Source: Bacteriovoracaceae bacterium (lineage in GTDB: Bacteria > Bdellovibrionota > Bacteriovoracia > Bacteriovoracales > Bacteriovoracaceae). From it: 64,000 nt of DNA. Below the pieces are notes generated by a model that worked only from the letters and a program-made list of their open reading frames with translations, was not told the DNA's origin and made no database searches. Position 1 is the first letter of the stretch; every line of letters starts with the position of its first letter. Shown here piece by piece: positions 44,442 through 52,987 of the stretch. Location: assembly GCA_025210745.1 (NCBI GenBank), contig JAOARC010000037.1:124001-188000 (forward strand). Direction: 5' to 3'. Both the position numbers and the translations under genes were made by a program.

Positions 44442-45791
44442 ATGAATTTACGTCAAAATATATCTTTTGGTTTTGAACAAACCTTTACAATAAATGAATG
44501 GTGGAATGAACCTGGCTTTTGTAATGTCTCGGACACTCCAGAAAAACGCAAATACATGAAACTTCTAGCTGATAAGTTGGCCCAAATATTAACAGGTGAA
44601 GTTATTGAATCAAAAGATATTTGGGATCATATGCAATATGAAGTTGTTGTTAATAATCAAACTCAGTTTTATGTCACAATGGACCCGGGAAGTATAGAAG
44701 TTAAAACAATACCAAAATTAATTGATGATATTGAAAGCTATATAAAACCTTTACATGAAGCTGCCAATCTTGTTGGTCTTGTTCCCTATCGTAACTGGTG
44801 GTATGGAATACAAAAAGGAACAGAAGGTGGATGTCATATCAATATGGGGGGAATGAATCCCCAGACAAATCCCTTTATAGATGATCCAGACTTACTAGTT
44901 AAATATTGTGCCTATATACATAATAGACCATTTTTAAGTTATCCGTTTATGGGATTAGATGTTGGCCCTGGTGGAAATGCCCAAAGAATGGATGAAAAGG
45001 AAGGTTTTAAAGAATTAAAAAAACTGTTTTCAAAATATAAAATGGGAAGTTTTAAAACTCTTGATGATGTATATAATTATTTTGAGCAATCAAATCTTAT
45101 TAATGATAAATCATCATTTCCTTCTCTAAAGAAAATTCAAAGTCCACTAAATTTAATTGAAGACAGAGCACAAGAAGCATTACGGTTTGAAAATGAATAC
45201 TTTTTAGTGTGTGATTTAAAACTAAAAATACTAGAGTACCTACAAACGCAAGATAAGATTGAGAAACTTGAAACATTTGAGAACATACATAGTGATTATT
45301 TAACATCATTTTTTTTATGGAATGAATTTCAGCACTGGGCAAATGAAATAGGCTTAAATCCTGTTTTTTATCAATGTTTTTTTGATAGACAATTTCCAAA
45401 GCTCTATATGGGAGAAAACCCTCCAACTAAGTTTACTTTAAAAGAAGGAAGAAGACCTAGAAAAGTTTTAGAAGTTTATAAAAGAGATGATGGAACAGTT
45501 ACCGGTAAAAAAGTTGATACAAATTTTAAAAGGTTTGAACTTTATTATATGACTCAAATGGAAGAACAGTTTGACTTTGAAATTACCTATAAAAACCTTG
45601 AATTTAAATCTGAAACACTAAGACATAATGGCTATTTAGGCTTTGGGGAACAAGGAGTTCCCTATTATTGCTACTTTGACATAGAGCTTAATCCTGATCA
45701 AAGCGTTATCTCTATTAAGCTTATAGATAAACTAACGGGTGAAGTCATTGAAAGTACGTTATTTGATGCAAAATCAATGTTTTTTGCTTAA
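44442..45791 (+). CDS. Stand-alone DUF2126-like (amidoligase-type) protein
   Basis: 449 residues. Blocks match the C-terminal half of the large transglutaminase/DUF2126 proteins: VTMDPGSIEVKT, GTEGGCHINMGGMNPQTNPFIDDPDLL, and NRPFLSYPFMGLDVGPGGNAQRMDE correspond to their VxPDPGVIEVN, GGGNHVTLGG and PSLSYLFSGLFxGPTSQxPRxDE motifs. Those regions are predicted glutamine-synthetase-like ligase domains. Here the N-terminal transglutaminase-like peptidase domain is missing and no partner gene is adjacent. Function is therefore inferred only to be possibly amide-bond formation. Confidence 0.7.
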   Translation: MNLRQNISFGFEQTFTINEWWNEPGFCNVSDTPEKRKYMKLLADKLAQILTGEVIESKDIWDHMQYEVVVNNQTQFYVTMDPGSIEVKTIPKLIDDIESYIKPLHEAANLVGLVPYRNWWYGIQKGTEGGCHINMGGMNPQTNPFIDDPDLLVKYCAYIHNRPFLSYPFMGLDVGPGGNAQRMDEKEGFKELKKLFSKYKMGSFKTLDDVYNYFEQSNLINDKSSFPSLKKIQSPLNLIEDRAQEALRFENEYFLVCDLKLKILEYLQTQDKIEKLETFENIHSDYLTSFFLWNEFQHWANEIGLNPVFYQCFFDRQFPKLYMGENPPTKFTLKEGRRPRKVLEVYKRDDGTVTGKKVDTNFKRFELYYMTQMEEQFDFEITYKNLEFKSETLRHNGYLGFGEQGVPYYCYFDIELNPDQSVISIKLIDKLTGEVIESTLFDAKSMFFA

Positions 45792-45795
45792 TTTC

Positions 45796-45812
45796 TTAAC
45801 AGTATCCTAACA
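45796..45812 (+). promoter_or_regulatory. Candidate PHO box
   Basis: TTAACA-gtatc-CTAACA, two direct repeats with an 11-base period, about 60 bases before a phosphate transporter gene. It fits the TTAACA-type PhoB/PhoP half-site described for Bacillus better than the E. coli CTGTCAT type. Confidence 0.45.
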
Positions 45813-45870
45813 CACAAAATTACTTCCATTTGGTAATTATCTTCATGAAAAACAATAACATGAGGAAATT

Positions 45871-47010
45871 ATGCAAACACAAAACAACACATTAATAACA
45901 GGCCAGGCGTTTAGTTTGAAATCTTTAAAAACACCTTTAATGATTTTTATTTTGCTTTATACATTCTTAGTAGGTGTTTCACTTCTAAGTGGTTCATTCA
46001 AACTTTTGGGAAATGATTTTGCAAAAAGTCTTTTAAGTGCAACATCAAATCCTTTTATCGCTTTAATTTCAGGAATGCTTGCAACGACTTTATTTCAAAG
46101 TTCATCTGTAACAACATCAATTGTTGTTGGTCTTGTCGCTGGAGGAGCTCTTCCATTAGGATCAGCAGTTCCTGTTATCATGGGTGCAAATCTTGGAACA
46201 TCTGTTACAAATACAATTGTATCTTTTGCTTTTGCTAAAAATAAAGCTCAGTTTTCAAAAGCTATTGCAGCAGCAACAGTTCATGATTTCTTTAACATAC
46301 TAACAACAGCAATTTTATTTCCACTAGAACTAGCAACTGGCTTTTTACAAAAATCAGCTGCTTGGTTTAGCTCTCTTATTTTTGGTGGTGCTGGAGTTAA
46401 ATTTATCTCACCAGTGAAAGCTGCCATCAAGCCAGCATCAAAATCTGTCCTTGGAGCAATTAAATCTACTTGGAGCTCAGAAGTAGCGGGTATTGTAGCA
46501 ATCATTCTTTCAGCAATTGTTATTACTGTATCTCTATATTTTATTGTTCAAATCACTCAAAAGATAGTTGCTAATAATAAAACATCTTTAATTGAAACAA
46601 TGTTATCTAAAAACTCTTTTATATCAATCTTTTTTGGAATAATTATAACAATCGCCGTTCAGTCAAGCTCGATTACAACATCACTTTTAGTTCCAATGGC
46701 AGGGGCTGGAGTGCTTTCTCTTAGAGCAATTTTACCAATAACAGTTGGTGCAAATATTGGAACAACAGCAACTGCTTTATTAGCAGCTATGACAGGAAAT
46801 ATTGCAGGGGTTACAATTGCAATTGTACACCTATTCTTTAACCTAGGTGGGATGTTAATTTGGTATGTTCACCCAACAATGAGAAAACTACCATTATTTT
46901 TAGCACAAAATCTTGGTAGCTTAAGTGAAAGAAAAAGATCTATTGGATTAGCTTATTTAGTGGCTGTATTTTTTATCATTCCACTAGCGTTAATTAGTCT
47001 TTTTAGCTAA
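45871..47010 (+). CDS. Na+/phosphate cotransporter (NptA/PNaS family)
   Basis: 379 residues with two inverted repeats each holding the family QSSS motif: LFQSSSVTTSIVVGLVAGGALPLGSAVPVIMGANLGTSVT (about 70-110) and VQSSSITTSLLVPMAGAGVL...ITVGANIGTTAT. It imports phosphate with sodium in the inner membrane. It lies 11 bases before phoB, so the transporter, regulator and kinase form one unit. GAGGAAATT supplies the SD. Confidence 0.92.
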   Translation: MQTQNNTLITGQAFSLKSLKTPLMIFILLYTFLVGVSLLSGSFKLLGNDFAKSLLSATSNPFIALISGMLATTLFQSSSVTTSIVVGLVAGGALPLGSAVPVIMGANLGTSVTNTIVSFAFAKNKAQFSKAIAAATVHDFFNILTTAILFPLELATGFLQKSAAWFSSLIFGGAGVKFISPVKAAIKPASKSVLGAIKSTWSSEVAGIVAIILSAIVITVSLYFIVQITQKIVANNKTSLIETMLSKNSFISIFFGIIITIAVQSSSITTSLLVPMAGAGVLSLRAILPITVGANIGTTATALLAAMTGNIAGVTIAIVHLFFNLGGMLIWYVHPTMRKLPLFLAQNLGSLSERKRSIGLAYLVAVFFIIPLALISLFS

Positions 47011-47021
47011 GCTAATTGTAG

Positions 47022-47699
47022 ATGAATAAGAAAACAATTTTAATAGTTGAAGATAATGAAGATATTGGAGAGCTTCTTTGTGCTCATTTAAAAACAGAAG
47101 GATTTAACTTCATTCTCAAAACTACAGCAGAAGATGCAGTCGATTTTATTGAAGATGATTCTATTGATTTATTCATTTTAGATTGGATGTTACCTGGAAT
47201 TTCAGGAGTAGAACTTTGTTCAAAAATTCGAACATCACAAATAAATTTCAACAAACCTATTATTATGCTTACGGCAAGATCTGATAGTAAAAGCACTATT
47301 GAAGGATTAGATTCTGGAGCTAATGATTATATCTCCAAACCATTTGATTTAAATGAACTTAGCGCAAGAATTAGAGCTCAATTAAGATCTAATCAAAAAG
47401 GAAATCTTCATATACTTACATTTAAAGAATTAAGTATTGATACTAAAGCATTTGAAGTTTTTGTTGCAGACAAAAGGGTTAGACTAACAAAATCAGAATA
47501 CATTCTTTTAAAAACTCTTCTTGAAAATAAAAATAGCGCTCTTGCAAGAAAAGATCTTATCAAAGTTATTCAAGGAGATGAAACTGTTGTTACTGATAGA
47601 ACCATCGATACTCATATGGCAGGCTTAAGAAAAAAGATTTCTCCATATGGAGATCAAATTAAAACTGTGCGCGGTATAGGATATAAGTTTGAAGACTAA
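47022..47699 (+). CDS. phoB: Phosphate regulon response regulator, PhoB-type
   Basis: 225 residues. The receiver has ILIVEDNEDIGELL and LFILDWMLPGISGVEL (phosphoryl Asp near 54), with TARSD and KPFD for the Thr/Lys switch. The OmpR-type winged helix is in the C-terminal 95 residues (LSIDTKAFEV...KTVRGIGYKFED). The symbol is by family and context; the phosphate transporter upstream and the kinase overlapping by 11 bases support the role. Confidence 0.85.
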   Translation: MNKKTILIVEDNEDIGELLCAHLKTEGFNFILKTTAEDAVDFIEDDSIDLFILDWMLPGISGVELCSKIRTSQINFNKPIIMLTARSDSKSTIEGLDSGANDYISKPFDLNELSARIRAQLRSNQKGNLHILTFKELSIDTKAFEVFVADKRVRLTKSEYILLKTLLENKNSALARKDLIKVIQGDETVVTDRTIDTHMAGLRKKISPYGDQIKTVRGIGYKFED

Positions 47700-48987
47700 T
47701 TTATTTTACAATAAAAGAATATTCATTTTTTTTAGTCTTATTATATTCCTAGCAACTGTCTTTATTAGCAGTATTTCCATTTATATCTTTTCTAGAAATA
47801 CTGAAAACTTACTTGTAACCAATGCTCAAACTCATATTGAACAAGTATTAGTTCATAGTCTCGACATTATAGATCAATCAGGAGTTAGCTTCTTTTGTAA
47901 AAAGTTTATAAAGGGACAAGATATTAGGTTAACTCTTGTATCAAAATCAGGAAAAGTTATTTGTGATACTTTAGAAAAAGAACTTGATAATCATAAATCA
48001 AGACCAGAGATAATTTCTTCAAATAACAAAACGGTTGTTTTTAAAAGAAGGCTATCAAAATCAACAAACCAAGAAATGGTTTATGGTGCTATTAACTTTA
48101 GACTAAATAAATTCATATATACTATAAGAGGTGCAATACCAACTGTATCTCTAGACTCCTCCCTATCTACAATATCAAAAGATACAATTATAAAAGTTGC
48201 TCCAATCCTTACTTTAACTTTAATCCTATGTTTATTCTTACTATTTAAATTTTCCAGATCAACAGGTCTTATTCTTTACCAAACTTTTAAAAGAGGTGAA
48301 AACAGGGCAAAGAAGCTAAGGACTGAATTTGTTGCCAATGCTTCTCATGAGCTTAAAACACCTATTACATCGATAAAGGGTTTTTCACAGTTATTACAGA
48401 AGACTGAAAAAGATAATCCAAATCCTGATACACAAAAATACATTTCTAAGATAGTTGATAATAGTGAAAAGCTGATTCTTTTATTTGAGGATCTTATTTC
48501 TCTTTCAAAAGTTCAGGCAAAGGACCATATAGATAAAAGCTCTTATGATATTGTTGAAGAAGTTGAAATCATCAAAACAGAGCTTGTATCAAAATATAAT
48601 GAAAAAGAAGTTCATATTACAACAAATGCTCAAGAAAAGAGCCTCTATGTTAATAAGAAGTGGTTTAATATCGTTCTAACAAATTTAATTGAGAACGCAA
48701 TTAAATACAGTGAAAAAGAAGTCCAAATCATCATCACAACTTTAAAAGAAAAAGGAAATACAACTATTTCTATAAAGGACAATGGTTATGGAATCTCACA
48801 AAAGCAGATAGAGCGAATTTTTGAAAGGTTTTATAGAGTTAGTGATAGTAAATATCAAAATATAAAAGGAACTGGAATTGGGCTTTCCTTAGTTAAACAT
48901 ATTATCAAAAAGCATAAAGGATCGATCCATGTAGATTCCAAAGAATCTATTGGATCGATATTTACGATAAAAATTCCTAACGCTTAA
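47689..48987 (+). CDS. phoR: Sensor histidine kinase, PhoR-type
   Basis: 432 residues. An N-terminal TM (about 8-30), an extracytoplasmic sensor (about 35-160) and a second TM (about 165-187) precede the catalytic part: H-box NASHELKTPITSIKG, N-box NLIENAIKYS, G1 DNGYGIS and G2 GTGIGLSLVKHI. The start lies inside the end of phoB. The terminus overlaps the convergent decarboxylase gene by 11 bases. No PAS domain is obvious. Confidence 0.87.
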   Translation: MKTNLFYNKRIFIFFSLIIFLATVFISSISIYIFSRNTENLLVTNAQTHIEQVLVHSLDIIDQSGVSFFCKKFIKGQDIRLTLVSKSGKVICDTLEKELDNHKSRPEIISSNNKTVVFKRRLSKSTNQEMVYGAINFRLNKFIYTIRGAIPTVSLDSSLSTISKDTIIKVAPILTLTLILCLFLLFKFSRSTGLILYQTFKRGENRAKKLRTEFVANASHELKTPITSIKGFSQLLQKTEKDNPNPDTQKYISKIVDNSEKLILLFEDLISLSKVQAKDHIDKSSYDIVEEVEIIKTELVSKYNEKEVHITTNAQEKSLYVNKKWFNIVLTNLIENAIKYSEKEVQIIITTLKEKGNTTISIKDNGYGISQKQIERIFERFYRVSDSKYQNIKGTGIGLSLVKHIIKKHKGSIHVDSKESIGSIFTIKIPNA

Positions 48988-50449
48988 GTTTATCTTTTAG
49001 TTCTGTGACTTTATCAAGCCCTTTCATTATTTGCGGCCCATATTTATCAGCAAGCTGCATCCATTTAGGAGAATTTTCATCTCCAATACCTTTTTCAAAA
49101 TCAGGTAACTCTCCGCTTGCGCCCCACATACTTTCCATTACTTTCTCAACACTCTTTTTAACAAGACCTCTAACGGGAAGCTTGGCCATCATTCCATACA
49201 TTGCCGCATTACCACTATCTTTTAACTCAGGATGTGCATAAACATGTGCTACAGATTCTTTTAAGTCTTCTATAAAACCGTCAATATAAGCATCGTGAAT
49301 TGGCATAACCGTCATATGTACAGATGCTGGATATTGTTGTCTATCAAAGAACCATTTCTTTTCAGTCATTTGATCAGCAACAGCATAGATATCTAAATCT
49401 TTATTTGTACTTCTAAAAGAAAATAAAGTTGCTTTTGGATCTCCACATATTTGAAGTCCATCAATTTCATTAATTCTACGTTTAAATTCATTAGCAACAG
49501 TTATCGTTCTTTTGGCCTGCTCCATATAACCATTTTTTCCCATCTTCTTTAAAGTTGCCCATGCAGCAGCAATTGCACCACCAGGTCTTGTACCGGGAAG
49601 ATTTGGTGAAGCATACACTCCTCCAGTCCAATCAGTTGTTATAAAGAATTGATGTTTCATATAGTCTATATTCTTATAAAGAACAACACTTGCACCCTTA
49701 GCTGCAAATCCGTACTTATGAAGATCAGCTGACATACTTGTTACACCATCAACTCTAAAATCAAATGGAGGGATATCCTCACCTAAAGCTTCTAACCAAG
49801 GTAAGATAAATCCACCGACGCAAGCATCTACATGAAATAAAATATTTTTCTTTTTAGCAAAGGCTCCAATTTGTTCTATATGATCAATTGTCCCTTGAGG
49901 ATACTGAGGAGCTGAACCAACAATCATAACAGTATTTAATCCGACTGCCTTTTTTAAGGCTTTCATATTAACTTTAAAATCATCATCTAATTTAACAGGA
50001 ACATACTTTAAACCAAAATATTTACATGCTTTTTCAAATGCAACATGAGCAGAAAGAGGAGCTACAAGCTCAGGTCTTCTAATCCAAGGTCTATGTTTTC
50101 TAGCATAATCTCTTGCTGCTTTAACCGCCATTAAAATACTTTCTGTTCCACCAGAAGTCATAGTTCCAACAGATTGATCATCACCATTTAAAAGATCAAG
50201 TGACATTCGTACAACTTCTCTTTCCATCTTTTTTAAAGATTCAAATGCCATAGGGTTTAAAAAGTTTTCACTTATAAACTTTCCATAAGCTTCTTTTAAA
50301 AAATCATGATGAGTTTCATCTACAGGATAAGTAAGACAAAAAACTTTTCCTTTATTCCAATCATAATCATTTTGCTTAAAGTTATCCATTTGATTAAAGA
50401 TATCTTGAACTTCTAATCCTGTTTCAGGGATTTGAATCTTTTGAGTCAT
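48977..50449 (-). CDS. PLP-dependent sphingosine-1-phosphate-lyase-like enzyme
   Basis: 490 residues, cytoplasmic. GTMTSGGTESILMAVKAARDYA, HVDACVGGF (Asp208 for the pyridine N) and SMSADLHKYGFAAKGASVVLY (Lys245, the PLP Schiff base) match S1P lyase more closely than general glutamate decarboxylases. The family cleaves phosphorylated sphingoid bases to an aldehyde and phosphoethanolamine. Reported sphingolipids in Bacteriovorax stolpii make this plausible. A separate activity, such as on another amino-alcohol or acid, cannot be excluded. AAGGACG is the SD. Confidence 0.75.
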   Translation of the reverse strand: MTQKIQIPETGLEVQDIFNQMDNFKQNDYDWNKGKVFCLTYPVDETHHDFLKEAYGKFISENFLNPMAFESLKKMEREVVRMSLDLLNGDDQSVGTMTSGGTESILMAVKAARDYARKHRPWIRRPELVAPLSAHVAFEKACKYFGLKYVPVKLDDDFKVNMKALKKAVGLNTVMIVGSAPQYPQGTIDHIEQIGAFAKKKNILFHVDACVGGFILPWLEALGEDIPPFDFRVDGVTSMSADLHKYGFAAKGASVVLYKNIDYMKHQFFITTDWTGGVYASPNLPGTRPGGAIAAAWATLKKMGKNGYMEQAKRTITVANEFKRRINEIDGLQICGDPKATLFSFRSTNKDLDIYAVADQMTEKKWFFDRQQYPASVHMTVMPIHDAYIDGFIEDLKESVAHVYAHPELKDSGNAAMYGMMAKLPVRGLVKKSVEKVMESMWGASGELPDFEKGIGDENSPKWMQLADKYGPQIMKGLDKVTELKDKLKR

Positions 50450-50514
50450 ATTAAAACGTCCTTGTTTATAAATAATTTTAATATTTTAAAGCTAATCAGA
50501 ATGGATAGCAAGAA

Positions 50515-50539
50515 AGGAATCTAGACAAATTAGATTCCT
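50515..50539 (-). terminator. Terminator of the lipoprotein gene
   Basis: Minus-strand AGGAATCTA/TAGATTCCT stem, followed by a T-rich TTTCTT, directly after the stop of the 50543 gene. Confidence 0.65.
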
Positions 50540-50542
50540 CAA

Positions 50543-50977
50543 CTATAAACTTTCACAGACAGGTATATCAGGGTATTTTTTATTGTTATCAACAAAGTTA
50601 AGTTCTTTAATATGACACCATTTTCTTTTTGAATTACCAATAAGTTCTTCATAACAATGAATTTGGATATGTGCTAAGTCTTTACCCTTACTTGTTATCA
50701 CTAAATTATAAAATCTCTTACCAGGAATAAGATCACCTTCAATATTAATATCACTATAACGCTTTATCTTATCTTGAATAAAACGCTGACCTTTTTTATT
50801 GTAATAATAACAATACGCTTTTCTTTCAAATAACATAGAGAAACGATCACTCTTTTGCCCATGAGCATAAGCCTTTAAGTTTTCTAATGTTGTAATTGGA
50901 TTATAATAATAATCAAATCCTCCCACACATGACGTAAGAACTGTTGCCAATAAAGTCAAAATTAATAATATTTTCAT
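50543..50977 (-). CDS. Small lipoprotein
   Basis: 144 residues with lipobox LTSC (Cys16/17 region, after a hydrophobic leader) then a mature domain with about four Cys (AYCYYY, IHCYEE, KWCHIK, PVCESL). No family recognised. It is separated from neighbours and followed by its own terminator. Confidence 0.7.
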   Translation of the reverse strand: MKILLILTLLATVLTSCVGGFDYYYNPITTLENLKAYAHGQKSDRFSMLFERKAYCYYYNKKGQRFIQDKIKRYSDINIEGDLIPGKRFYNLVITSKGKDLAHIQIHCYEELIGNSKRKWCHIKELNFVDNNKKYPDIPVCESL

Positions 50978-51049
50978 ATGATCTGATATACGATAGCGAC
51001 CTTCTTTTATCTAGAAAGATAACAAAAAGTTGAATTAATTACATACTAC

Positions 51050-51505
51050 TTACTTTTGATGAATATAATGCCAATATATCACATGATAAGAGATTGTTTT
51101 AAACCCCAATACCAAATACCCCAGCTGCAGTAACCAATAAGTCATATTTGTATGAAAAAAATTTAAACTCCAAGAATGATAAAAGCAATATAATATCAAT
51201 GGGTGCAGAACATATAAACAGGCATGAACAATCCTCTCATCCCTATTGATGTTTAAAGGATAAATTAATTCATTCTTCAAGATAGAAAGGCAAGATAATA
51301 CAGAAACTGCAATATAAATACTACTAAGAGTTTCACTATAAGTCGTAAAAATAGTCATAGCAACAAGGCCAATATATAAAATACCGTCTAATAAGCTGCT
51401 ATTTATCTCTATTACAGATAAATTTCTTTTCCTTTTTAGAAAATACTCATCATACGCAAATAAAAGTGCGTGAGTGATTGTTGTTAATGTTATGAATAGT
51501 ACCAT
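51050..51505 (-). CDS. Small integral membrane protein
   Basis: 151 residues with about four hydrophobic helices and short charged loops ([22 protein letters not shown]). No family recognised. The start lies only eight bases past the CCA of tRNA-Pro, so its mRNA 5' end is probably made by tRNA processing. Confidence 0.6.
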   Translation of the reverse strand: MVLFITLTTITHALLFAYDEYFLKRKRNLSVIEINSSLLDGILYIGLVAMTIFTTYSETLSSIYIAVSVLSCLSILKNELIYPLNINRDERIVHACLYVLHPLILYCFYHSWSLNFFHTNMTYWLLQLGYLVLGFKTISYHVIYWHYIHQK

Positions 51506-51513
51506 ATAAAAAA

Positions 51514-51590
51514 TGGTCGGAGCGAGAGGATTTGAACCTCCGACCCTCTGCTCCCAAAGCAGATACGCTACCAGGCTGCGCTACGCTCCG
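51514..51590 (-). tRNA. tRNA-Pro (TGG)
   Basis: A full 77-base cloverleaf with encoded CCA: acceptor CGGAGCG/CGCTCCG, anticodon loop with TGG, T-loop GGTTCAAATCC. Confidence 0.95.
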
Positions 51591-51659
51591 ACTAAACTGG
51601 ATTTGAGTGTTAATTTTTAATTGATTTTGACTCTTTTGGCAATGTATTTTTTAGCAATA

Positions 51660-52229
51660 TTACCTATTTGAGAAAAAATTACTTGCAGCAATTGAGGCTT
51701 TAGCACGGTGCGAATTAGTCATTTTCCACTCTATAACTTGTGCTAAGCTCTTTCCATCCTGCCCATCAGGCAAAAATACAGGGTCATAACCAAAACCATC
51801 CTCACCCTGAAGCTCATTTCCAATTTGGCCATGAACTCTTCCTTCAAAGAAGTAAACTTCCTGAGGATTTATATAAAAACATAAATAGCATACAAAATAT
51901 GCAGCTCTATCCTTGCCATCGATCAGCTCTATAAGCTTTAGATTTTTATCCTTATAATCTGGAAGCTCAGGACTAAACCTAGCCGAATGAACCCCTAAAA
52001 TATCTGGTAGTGATGGAACCACAAGACCTGAATCATCAGCTAAAGCTGGACTCTTAAACTCATCATAATACGCTTTAGCTTTTTTAAAAGCATTTTCATT
52101 AAATGTATTACCATCTTCGATAACATCTATTTTTTTTGATGCTGGATTTACACTTATAGGTGCATCTTTAAATAAATCATTAAATTCATCTGCTTTATGA
52201 GGATTTGAAGATGCTAAGATAAACTCCAT
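51660..52229 (-). CDS. rdgB: Non-canonical purine NTP pyrophosphatase (XTP/dITP), RdgB
   Basis: 189 residues. ILASSNPHKADEF opens the Ham1/RdgB fold; ALADDSGLVV, GEDGFGYDPVFLP and the C-terminal SHRAKA complete the site. It hydrolyses ITP, XTP and dITP to monophosphates to keep them out of nucleic acid. The start overlaps the rph stop (one base), an arrangement common in bacteria. Confidence 0.95.
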   Translation of the reverse strand: MEFILASSNPHKADEFNDLFKDAPISVNPASKKIDVIEDGNTFNENAFKKAKAYYDEFKSPALADDSGLVVPSLPDILGVHSARFSPELPDYKDKNLKLIELIDGKDRAAYFVCYLCFYINPQEVYFFEGRVHGQIGNELQGEDGFGYDPVFLPDGQDGKSLAQVIEWKMTNSHRAKASIAASNFFSNR

Positions 52230-52927
52230 TAGATACTCGCCTGGGCCTTAAAAACTTCTTTTAAAGCAGTATTTCCACAATCTACAATCTCATTAAATGT
52301 TTCTCTAGAAAAAGGCTCACCTTCAGCCGTCCCTTGAATCTCAACAATTTTTCCACTTTCAGTCATTACAATATTTACATCTGCTTCACAGCTTGAATCC
52401 TCTTCATAATTTAAATCAGCAATGATTTTACCTTCTTTATCAAGACCAACACTTAAAGCTCCAAGTCGCTCCTTAATAGGGCTTTCAGTTAACTTACCTT
52501 CTTCAATCAATTTATTAATTGCTATCTCTAAGGCCACAAAACCACCAGAAATAGAAGTTGTTCTTGTCCCCCCATCAGCAACTAAAACATCACAATCTAT
52601 AATGATTTGTCTTTCCCCTAGTTTTTTCATATCTACAACCGCTCGAAGAGATCTTCCGATTAATCTTTGTATCTCTTGAGTTCTACCTGAAACACTTTTT
52701 CTTTCTCTTCTTATTCTGTCATGAGTTGAACCTGGAAGCATTGAATATTCAGCTGTAACCCAACCTTTTTCAGTTCCCTTCATCCATGAAGGAACTTTTT
52801 CATCAACAGTAGCAGTAATATGAACTTTTGTATTTCCAAATTCAGCAATTACGCTACCATGAGCATATGGGTTAATATTTTTAGTGAACTTAATAGCTCT
52901 AGGTACTTCTCTATGTATGTTTGACAT
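52229..52927 (-). CDS. rph: RNase PH
   Basis: 232 residues from the ATG at 52927, where the family begins (HREVPRAIKFTKNINPYAHGSVIAEFG). RERKSVSGRTQEIQRLIGRSLRA and DCDVLVADGGTRTTSISG are signature blocks. It trims tRNA 3' ends phosphorolytically. The longer upstream frame is unlikely: it would cross the divergent birA promoter, while AAGGATTG sits seven bases before this start. Confidence 0.95.
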   Translation of the reverse strand: MSNIHREVPRAIKFTKNINPYAHGSVIAEFGNTKVHITATVDEKVPSWMKGTEKGWVTAEYSMLPGSTHDRIRRERKSVSGRTQEIQRLIGRSLRAVVDMKKLGERQIIIDCDVLVADGGTRTTSISGGFVALEIAINKLIEEGKLTESPIKERLGALSVGLDKEGKIIADLNYEEDSSCEADVNIVMTESGKIVEIQGTAEGEPFSRETFNEIVDCGNTALKEVFKAQASI

Positions 52928-52987
52928 GGCCAATCCTTTTTTAATTTGTATATAAAGGCAATATATAATATTTAGCAGAGTTAAACA

